From: Kitasatospora sp. NBC_00315
GTDB lineage: Bacteria > Actinomycetota > Actinomycetes > Streptomycetales > Streptomycetaceae
Direction of reading: 5' to 3'
Assembly: GCF_041435095.1 (NCBI RefSeq)
Contig: NZ_CP108025.1
Location: 7,936,001 to 8,000,000 of the forward strand
Length of the DNA: 64,000 nt
This document shows positions 58,535 to 64,000 of the stretch, one piece after another (position 1 is the first letter of the stretch; each line of letters opens with the position of its first letter). The notes beneath the pieces are model-generated. The model saw nothing but the letters and a program-made list of their open reading frames with translations. It ran no database searches and was not told the origin of the DNA. Made by a program: the position numbers and the translations under genes.

Positions 58535-58968
58535 GCGCCACCCGCATGTGGTCACAGCACCGATGGATCTACATCGGTGCGATCGTGGTACTGGTCGCCA
58601 TGATGATCATCGGACTGTTCACGTACACCCAGCAGAAGGCCACCAACGAGGCCCACCGCAAGGCGGACCGACTGAACCAGGCCCTGGTCGCCAAGGGCTT
58701 CGCCTCGCGCAACACCGGCAACATCGCCGACACCCTGGGCACCGACGGCGGCGTGGTCTGCACCGACCCGAACTCGGCACTGAGGCGGGGCCTGTGGCTC
58801 GTCCAGATCGCCAACGGTGCGGGCGGCCCGGGGATGCGTCCGGTGATCGCGGACCAGCGGATCCTGGAGGCCGGCGCCGAGGTGGTCAAGGTCTACTGCC
58901 CGGAGAAGCTGGACGACTACCAGAAGAAGATCGGCAACCTGAAGACCTCGGACACCGTCAACAACTGA
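58531..58968 (+). CDS. small single-pass membrane protein coupled to permease
   Basis: 145 aa; ATG 58531 overlaps the permease stop (ATGA). One N-terminal helix (IYIGAIVVLVAMMIIGLFTY, about 13-32) is followed by an external domain of 110 residues with two cysteines (VVCTDP, KVYCPEK) that could form a disulfide. No family recognised. Strict coupling to the GadC-like permease suggests an accessory subunit. A 27-bp hairpin follows. Confidence 0.65.
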   Translation: MSATRMWSQHRWIYIGAIVVLVAMMIIGLFTYTQQKATNEAHRKADRLNQALVAKGFASRNTGNIADTLGTDGGVVCTDPNSALRRGLWLVQIANGAGGPGMRPVIADQRILEAGAEVVKVYCPEKLDDYQKKIGNLKTSDTVNN

Positions 58969-59732
58969 CGGGCCGCCCCGGGGCGCGGGGCCGTCGGACG
59001 GGCGACAGCCGCCTGTCCGTCGGCCCCGCGCCCCGGCTTCGGCGTGTGCGCCCCGTTCGGGTACGGCGAGGGCCGGTACGGGTACGGATCAGCGGCCGGT
59101 GGACCACCCCGTGTCGCAGGAGACGGGATATCTCGGATAATCGGTACCTGTCCAGGAGCCTGCGGAGCCGCGTACTACCGGACAATCGGGGCTGCCGCAC
59201 CGCCCGGTTGGAGTCGGTGGCGGCCTGCTCGGCCGGCCCGGGCTGCGTGTTCTCGGGTATGGGTCTCCCTTTCGGACGGCGTGCGGGGCGGAGGCGTGAC
59301 CGTCCGGGCGTCACCGCCACTCTCCGCGCAGCACGGCGGCCGGAGGGCCGGGTGTACTCCATCGGGAGGACAGCGGGTGGATCCGGAGCACACCCGACCC
59401 CCGTCGTCGCCCGGTGGCGTCGCACGCGGCGCAGCCCGCGCCCGCTCGCGCGCCCGCTGCGCGACGGGGGCTCCCGGTGGTCGCCCGTCCACCGGGAGTC
59501 CACCCGGCGACCGGCTCTCCCGCACCCGGCCGGAGGTCCCGGCACGACGGGACCTCCGGCCGCCGTCCGGGCGGTGCGATTGGGTAAAGTGGAGGCAAAG
59601 ACGAGAGCGCCGCCAGCACCGCCGTGATCCGGCCCTACGCCCGCCGCGCCCCACATCCGGGCTCGAACGACGCCACCACGGCGACGGGTCCGCTGGTTCG
59701 CGCCGGTGCTCCAGGTGCGGAAGGAGGACATC
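58969..59732. other. 764-bp region without a supported gene
   Basis: Begins with a strong terminator (58978-59036). The rest includes GATATCTCGGATAATCGG and ACCGGACAATCGG (59123-59190), slightly AT-richer and possibly promoter DNA. Long open frames here are shadow-like. Confidence 0.55.
58978..59036 (+). terminator. 27-bp stem terminator
   Basis: The arm 58978-59004 (starting CCGGGGCGCGGGGCC) pairs with 59010-59036 (ending GGCCCCGCGCCCCGG) over 27 bp with one wobble and one mismatch around ACAGC. It lies 9 nt after the stop of the small membrane gene. Confidence 0.9.
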
Positions 59733-60845
59733 GTGAAGAGGCAGGACCGGCTCACGGGCAGCTTCTACCGGTGGCTGCCGGCCGCGGCGATGCTCGCGGT
59801 CGCCCTGACGGATCACGTGACCTGGCAGAACACCAGCCTGCTACCGCTTTTCGCGGTCGGCCCGGCCCTCGCCGCGGGCGCCGGGCCCAGGCGACGCGTC
59901 GCCTCCGCCACCGCCGCCGCCATCGTCCTGTGCGTGGTGACCGCCGCCTCCCACAGTCGGCTCGAGTCCACCCGCTTCGCGGTGGCGCTCACCGCCGTCG
60001 TCGTCGTCGCGATCGCCTCCTGGTACGTGGCGACGCTGCGACTGCGCACCGAGAAGGAACTCACGGACGTCAGAGCCGTCGCGGACACGGTGCAACAGGT
60101 GCTGCTCGGCCCGGTTCCCGCCCGGACGGGCAGCGGCAGACTCGCGGTGTCGTACACCTCGGCAGCCGAGGCGGCCCGGATCGGCGGAGACCTCTACGAG
60201 GCCGTGCCGCTCCCGGGGGGCTCGGTGCGGATCATCGTCGCCGACGTCCAGGGCAAGGGCCTCCCGGCCGTCCGCACCACCGCGGTGGTCCTCGCCGCCT
60301 TCCGGGAGGCCGCCCCCTACGCCGAGCGGTTGGACGAGGTGGGCCGGCGCATCGAGCGGGCCCTGGCCAGGCGCACCGAGAGCGACCGCTTCGTGACCGC
60401 CGTCCTGGCCGAGATCGCGGAGGACGGATCCGTCGACCTCCTCAACTACGGGCACCCCGCTCCACTGGTGCGCCGCGCCGACGGCCTGCTGGAATCCGTC
60501 GAGCCGCAGTGTCCGGGGCCGCCCCTGGGCCTCGGCAGCCTGACGGACGCCGGCCCGGGCCGGGACCTGATCACGCTGGCGCCCGGAGACCGGATCCTCT
60601 TCCACACCGACGGCCTGACCGAGGCACGCGACCCCTCCGGCGAGTTCTACCCGGTCCTGGCCCGCGCCGGTGCACCGCTGTCCGAGCCCGACCCGGACGA
60701 AGCCCTCGCTCGCCTTCGCGAGGACGTCGCCCGCCACACCCGGGCCCCGCTCACCGACGACTCCGCGTTCCTCCTGTTCCAGCACACCTCACCCCTCGGG
60801 GCCGCTCTGCCCCCGGCCGACCCGCACGCGGATCGCGCGACCTGA
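59733..60845 (+). CDS. membrane-anchored PP2C-type (SpoIIE-like) serine phosphatase
   Basis: 370 aa from GTG 59733 with AAGGAGG upstream. Residues 10-105 hold four hydrophobic helices without a recognised sensor domain; a short coiled linker follows. The PP2C domain has ARIGGDLYEAVPL (metal aspartate), IIVADVQGKGLPAVRTTA, FHTDGLTEARDPSGEFY and LTDDSAFLLFQ in the correct order. Such streptomycete phosphatases dephosphorylate anti-sigma antagonists; no STAS or RsbW-like partner is adjacent. Confidence 0.9.
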   Translation: MKRQDRLTGSFYRWLPAAAMLAVALTDHVTWQNTSLLPLFAVGPALAAGAGPRRRVASATAAAIVLCVVTAASHSRLESTRFAVALTAVVVVAIASWYVATLRLRTEKELTDVRAVADTVQQVLLGPVPARTGSGRLAVSYTSAAEAARIGGDLYEAVPLPGGSVRIIVADVQGKGLPAVRTTAVVLAAFREAAPYAERLDEVGRRIERALARRTESDRFVTAVLAEIAEDGSVDLLNYGHPAPLVRRADGLLESVEPQCPGPPLGLGSLTDAGPGRDLITLAPGDRILFHTDGLTEARDPSGEFYPVLARAGAPLSEPDPDEALARLREDVARHTRAPLTDDSAFLLFQHTSPLGAALPPADPHADRAT

Positions 60846-60978
60846 CGCCGCGTCGTCGCCCGCTCCGCCGGTCACGCGTTCGGACGCGCCGGGCGTGCGT
60901 GCCGGGCTCCGCCGAGGCCGAATGGGTGGATGCGCGCGTTTCCGCGCGGCCGTCGGCCTGCGGGGAGGACTGCCGGAG

Positions 60979-61152
60979 ATGACAGCGACTCCCCGTTCAG
61001 GAGCACGGCGCAGGCTTCGCAGCGGGGGCGACACCTCGGCGCGCGGTCCCGACGAGGGCGACACCTCGGCGCGCGGTCCCGGCGGGAGCGGCGCGAAGGC
61101 ACCGCGGCCGGCCGAGCCGGTGATCGCCCCGGCCGTCGTGCGCCCCGCATGA
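60979..61152 (+). CDS. small ORF coupled to the SulP gene
   Basis: 57 codons from ATG 60979 with GGGAGG upstream. The stop TGA (61150-61152) overlaps the SulP ATG. It is arginine/glycine/proline-rich and carries a 10-residue repeat (GDTSARGP) from a 30-bp tandem duplication. The SulP start has no ribosome site of its own, so translation of this frame could deliver ribosomes to it. Confidence 0.4.
   Translation: MTATPRSGARRRLRSGGDTSARGPDEGDTSARGPGGSGAKAPRPAEPVIAPAVVRPA
61026..61081 (+). repeat. 30-bp-period tandem repeat
   Basis: GGGCGACACCTCGGCGCGCG plus GTCCCG at 61026-61051 recurs exactly at 61056-61081. Confidence 0.92.
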
Positions 61153-62930
61153 GTCGGCGTGACGCCGAGGGCGGTGGCTCCGAGGGCCGTGACGCCGAGG
61201 GCCGTGCCTCCAGGGACGGCGCCTCCGAGAGTCGCGACGCCAGGGACGGCGACGACGGCGACGACGGCGCTCCGACGCTCGTCGGGCGGGCGCTGAAGCA
61301 GACCCGCCGCCTGGCTGCCCGGCTCGGCCGGCCGAAGCCCGCCGACGTCACCTCGGGGATGGTCACCGGCCTGTTCTCCATCCCCGAGGGCATGGCCTAC
61401 GCGGCGATCGCCGGCTTCAACCCCGTCTCCGGCCTGTTCGCGGGTGTCGTTCCGCCGATCCTCGGCTCGCTCACCGCACCCACCGTGCTCATGGTGACCA
61501 CGCTCACCAGCGCCATCGCCCTCACCGGGCAGAGCGTTCTCGCCGACGCGGGCCTGGACCCGCACGACCCGGGCAACATCGCCACGCTGACCGTGCTGGT
61601 CGGAGTGATCATGCTGCTCCTGGGCGTCCTGCGGCTGGGCGTCGTGCTCAGCTTCGTCTCCAACGCCGTCATGGTCGGCTTCTCCACCGGCATCGCGCTC
61701 CAGATCATCACCGGTGTCCTCCAGGACGCCACCGGCTACGAGCCTCGCGGTCACAACAAGCTCGCCCAGCTCGCGGACTGGCTGACCCACATCGGCAGTT
61801 GGCAGCTCACCCCGACGCTCGTCGCGACGGCCACCGTCGTCGTATGGGCGCTCGCCCGCCGGGTGAAGCGTCTGGAGCCGGTGGCGTTGCTGATCGCCAT
61901 GGTCGTGATCAGCGTGTTCGTCGCCGTGGCCGGCAGCGACGTCGAACTGGTCCGCGACATCGCCGACATCCCCGCCGCGCTGCCACACTTCACCGCCCCT
62001 TCGTGGGCGGCCGCACCCCACCTGGCCGCCGGCGCCTGCTCGGTCGCCCTGGTGGCCCTCGCACAGGCGGCCGGCATCGCCCCCTCCGTGCCCAACCCCG
62101 ACGGAAGCCGCTCCAGCGTCAACGGCGACTTCCTCTCCCAGGGCGCGGCCAACCTCGGCGGCGGACTCTTCCAGGCGCTGCCCAGCGGCGGCTCACTCTC
62201 CCGCACCGGCGTCTTCCTGGCCCTGGTCGTGCTTCTGCTGGGATCCCTCGCCGAGCGCATCCCGATGCCGGTGATCGGCGCCCTGATTCTCGTCGTCGGC
62301 GGGGAACTCGTCTGGGGAAAGCAGGCCGACATCCTTCTCGTGCTGCGTACCTCGAAGCTCTCCACCGCCGCGATGGCGGGCACGTTCCTCGCCACCACCC
62401 AGCTGCCACTCCAGCGGGCGATCGTGATCGGCGCGGTGCTCTCCCTTCTCCTCTACTGCGTCCAGGCCGCCCGCACCGCCCACTTCACCGCCCTGGTCCG
62501 CGACGACGCCGGCCGCTGGACGCCGGAGCCCGTCCCCGAACGGCTGGCGGCCGACCACGTCACCGTGCTGGAGTACGAGGGCACCAGCTTCTTCGCCGAG
62601 CTGCCCACCCTGCGAACCCGGCTGCCCGATCCCGTCGGTGCCCGCAACGCCGTACTCGTCCTGGTGGTGCGCACCGCGCCGGACATCCCCTCCTCCGCCA
62701 TCCTCAAGGCCCTGCGCCACTACACCGACACCCTTCAGCGCGAAGGCGGACGGCTCGTCCTGGCTGGCGTCCATCCCGCCATCGCCGAGATGCTGGAACG
62801 GACCGGCCTCACCGAACGGCTCGGTCGGGACGCCCTGATCCTCGCCGAAGGTCCCGTCCTCGGCCCGCTCGACAGGGCACAGGCCGAGGCCGAACGGTGG
62901 ATCGCCACAAGACGCCGGGGCGCCCCCTGA
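61149..62930 (+). CDS. SulP family anion transporter with STAS domain
   Basis: 593 aa from ATG 61149. An acidic low-complexity N-terminus (about 35 residues, RDAEG/RDGAS repeats) precedes the transporter. GMVTGLFSIPEGMAYAAIAGFNPVSGLFAG is the SulP signature, ten to twelve helices follow, and LPSGGSLSRTGVF is the conserved substrate-site segment. Residues 460-575 are a STAS domain (HVTVLEYEGTSFFAELPTL). Family cargos are sulfate, bicarbonate or dicarboxylates; no carbonic anhydrase or sulfate genes adjoin. No Shine-Dalgarno is present; translation probably depends on the overlapping small ORF. Confidence 0.88.
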   Translation: MSRRDAEGGGSEGRDAEGRASRDGASESRDARDGDDGDDGAPTLVGRALKQTRRLAARLGRPKPADVTSGMVTGLFSIPEGMAYAAIAGFNPVSGLFAGVVPPILGSLTAPTVLMVTTLTSAIALTGQSVLADAGLDPHDPGNIATLTVLVGVIMLLLGVLRLGVVLSFVSNAVMVGFSTGIALQIITGVLQDATGYEPRGHNKLAQLADWLTHIGSWQLTPTLVATATVVVWALARRVKRLEPVALLIAMVVISVFVAVAGSDVELVRDIADIPAALPHFTAPSWAAAPHLAAGACSVALVALAQAAGIAPSVPNPDGSRSSVNGDFLSQGAANLGGGLFQALPSGGSLSRTGVFLALVVLLLGSLAERIPMPVIGALILVVGGELVWGKQADILLVLRTSKLSTAAMAGTFLATTQLPLQRAIVIGAVLSLLLYCVQAARTAHFTALVRDDAGRWTPEPVPERLAADHVTVLEYEGTSFFAELPTLRTRLPDPVGARNAVLVLVVRTAPDIPSSAILKALRHYTDTLQREGGRLVLAGVHPAIAEMLERTGLTERLGRDALILAEGPVLGPLDRAQAEAERWIATRRRGAP

Positions 62931-63057
62931 GACCACCGGGCAGCGCGGCGGAGCAGGCGGGCGGACGGGCTGCGGAGCGGGCGGACGCGTGGTCACCGTG
63001 CGTGCGTGGGTCCCGGCGCCTACTGTCGTCGGGAGAGCCGAAGAGCGGGAGGACAGC

Positions 63058-63561
63058 ATGCCCGAACAGAAGATCACCACCTTCCTGTGGTTCGACCACC
63101 AGGCCGAGGAGGCGGCACGGTTCTACATCTCGTTGTTCCCGGACTCCCGGATCCTCTCGGTGCAGCGTTACGGCGAGGTGGGCCCCGGCGAGGCGGGCTC
63201 GGTGATGACGGTGGCGTTCGAACTCGCCGGCCAGCAGCACCTGGCGCTCAACGGCGGCCCGCTGTTCCCGTTCACCGAGGCGATCTCGCTCCAGGTCAAC
63301 TGCGACGACCAGGCGGAGGTCGACCGGCTGTGGGCCGCTCTCACCGAGGGCGGCGGACAGGAGAGCGACTGCGGTTGGCTCAAGGACCGGTACGGGCTGT
63401 CCTGGCAGATCACCCCCCGACGGTTGATGGAACTGCTCGGCGACCCGGATCCGATCGGCGCTCAGCGGGTGATGCGGGCGATGCTGCAGATGAGGAAGAT
63501 CGACATCCAGGCGCTGGAGGACGCCTACGCGGACGGCGGCGAGACCGCCCCGGCCTCGTAG
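63058..63561 (+). CDS. VOC superfamily protein (PhnB-like)
   Basis: 167 aa from ATG 63058 after GGGAGG. KITTFLWFDHQAEEAARFYISLFPDSRI and LNGGPLFPFTEAISLQVNCDDQAEVDRLW are the first and second halves of the glyoxalase-like fold of the PhnB/3-demethylubiquinone-methyltransferase-like group. GWLKDRYGLSWQITPRRLMEL is the family's typical end. The function of these proteins is unsettled; metal-dependent small-molecule binding is likely. Confidence 0.88.
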   Translation: MPEQKITTFLWFDHQAEEAARFYISLFPDSRILSVQRYGEVGPGEAGSVMTVAFELAGQQHLALNGGPLFPFTEAISLQVNCDDQAEVDRLWAALTEGGGQESDCGWLKDRYGLSWQITPRRLMELLGDPDPIGAQRVMRAMLQMRKIDIQALEDAYADGGETAPAS

Positions 63562-63866
63562 GCGCGGATCACCGGCTGGAGCCGGGATCTCAGAGTCGGG
63601 AGGCCGTGCGTCGAACAGGAGCGGTCGGCGGAGCCGTGGGCCGGTGCCCCGGCCGTTCTCGACCGGGCCTTCAGCGGGCCGGGGGCCGGGTGGCCTCCGG
63701 CCCGTTGCGGGTGACCCGGGGGATGCTCGGACGTGTGGGTCGGCGGGGCCGCCACGGCGGCGATCGGCCTCTGCCTCGACCCGGTCGACCGGCTCCGCTC
63801 ACCGGATTTCGCCGCGCTCGGGGCGAGGCGTGGGACGGGCGGGTCCGGCCCTGGCAGGATGGCGGC
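63562..63866. other. 305-bp spacer
   Basis: Holds a hairpin at 63676-63703. No gene is supported. Confidence 0.55.
63676..63703 (+). terminator. 12-bp hairpin after VOC gene
   Basis: GGGCCGGGGGCC (63676-63687) pairs with GGCCTCCGGCCC (63692-63703) with one G-T wobble, loop GGGT. Confidence 0.65.
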
Positions 63867-64000
63867 ATGGAACGTGTGCTGGGAGTCGGCGGATACTTCG
63901 TGCGAGCCGCCGATCCGGTGGCTCTGGGCAGTTGGTATCGCGAGTGCCTCGGTCTGGACGCCGATGAGAACGGCCTGTGGCGTCAGGAAGCCGGGGTGAC
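63867..64000 (+). CDS. VOC family protein, truncated by window end
   Basis: ATG 63867; 44 codons are visible. VGGYFVRAADPVALGSWYRECLGLD is the first beta-alpha-beta unit of a glyoxalase/bleomycin-resistance fold. The rest lies beyond the window. A second VOC gene is 300 bp upstream, but the two are of different subgroups. Confidence 0.75.
   Translation, partial: MERVLGVGGYFVRAADPVALGSWYRECLGLDADENGLWRQEAGV

Noticed and set aside
59044..59736. 230-codon plus-strand frame in the long spacer before the PP2C gene
   Set aside because: No ribosome site, no domain, poor third-position bias in parts, and it overlaps terminator-adjacent DNA.
1..64000. Secondary-metabolite cluster suggested by P450, TetX-like monooxygenase, O-methyltransferases and MFS exporters
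   Set aside because: The genes are scattered, have their own regulators, and no PKS, NRPS, terpene synthase or RiPP core enzyme is present.
1..64000. tRNA, rRNA, integrase, transposase or attachment sites
   Set aside because: None seen on either strand; no insertion-sequence ends or tRNA-like cloverleaf recognised by eye.

Overview
The window reads as chromosomal DNA of a high-GC actinomycete, most likely Streptomycetaceae (Streptomyces or Kitasatospora). Codon third positions are almost all G or C. GTG and TTG starts are common, several promoters place the -10 box 6-7 nt before the start codon (leaderless style), and the gene families are typical of the group: CYP157-like P450, GH25 lysozyme pairs, YrdB, DUF2316, maltokinase cap, XylFGH. 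I found no rRNA, tRNA, CRISPR array, insertion sequence, phage genes or core secondary-metabolite genes. About 60 genes are supported.

Layout. 0.1-7 kb: two SAM methyltransferase-like genes, a TetR repressor with its operators in front of a TetX-like flavin monooxygenase, a DedA membrane protein, a family-3 O-methyltransferase and a Gfo/Idh oxidoreductase. 7-8.2 kb: a membrane protein with a channel-like pore loop. 8.3-22 kb: an acyl-CoA catabolic regulon. A kinase-like APH gene and an ACAD10/11-like dehydrogenase sit next to two more acyl-CoA dehydrogenases, and two SDRs plus a quinone oxidoreductase-like gene lie 5 kb further on. The same 20-bp operator marks both halves, and a TetR gene lies beside one copy. 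Between the halves are an APC permease and a XylFGH-type sugar importer. 22-27.3 kb: two tandem secreted GH25 muramidases and small membrane or unknown proteins. 27.8-36.5 kb: two MFS exporters (one facing a MarR gene across palindromic operators), a P450 that lacks the ExxR motif, an NmrA-like gene and a LacI regulator.

36.6-40.5 kb holds an APH-like kinase and then the most unusual locus: a SLOG-domain gene, a four-helix membrane segment and a TIR-domain gene, closed by a perfect 15-bp hairpin. This looks like a Thoeris-like NAD+/nucleotide-signalling defence cassette with a membrane effector. The SLOG and membrane parts appear to be joined across a +1 frameshift.

40.5-55 kb: pairs of redox enzymes and regulators (NmrA/LysR, MDR, AKR/TetR), a GH54 arabinofuranosidase with a duplicated ricin lectin module, a chloroperoxidase-like hydrolase, a small RHH/Fic-like toxin-antitoxin pair, and an (alpha/alpha)6 glycosidase with a ricin lectin behind a LacI-type operator. 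55-64 kb: DoxX, a CMD-family protein, a GadC-like permease with a small membrane partner, a membrane PP2C phosphatase, a SulP transporter with a coupled small ORF, and two VOC-fold proteins, the last cut by the window edge.

Short perfect tandem duplications (8-37 bp unit) are strikingly frequent between and at the ends of genes. Several change gene ends or start choice.
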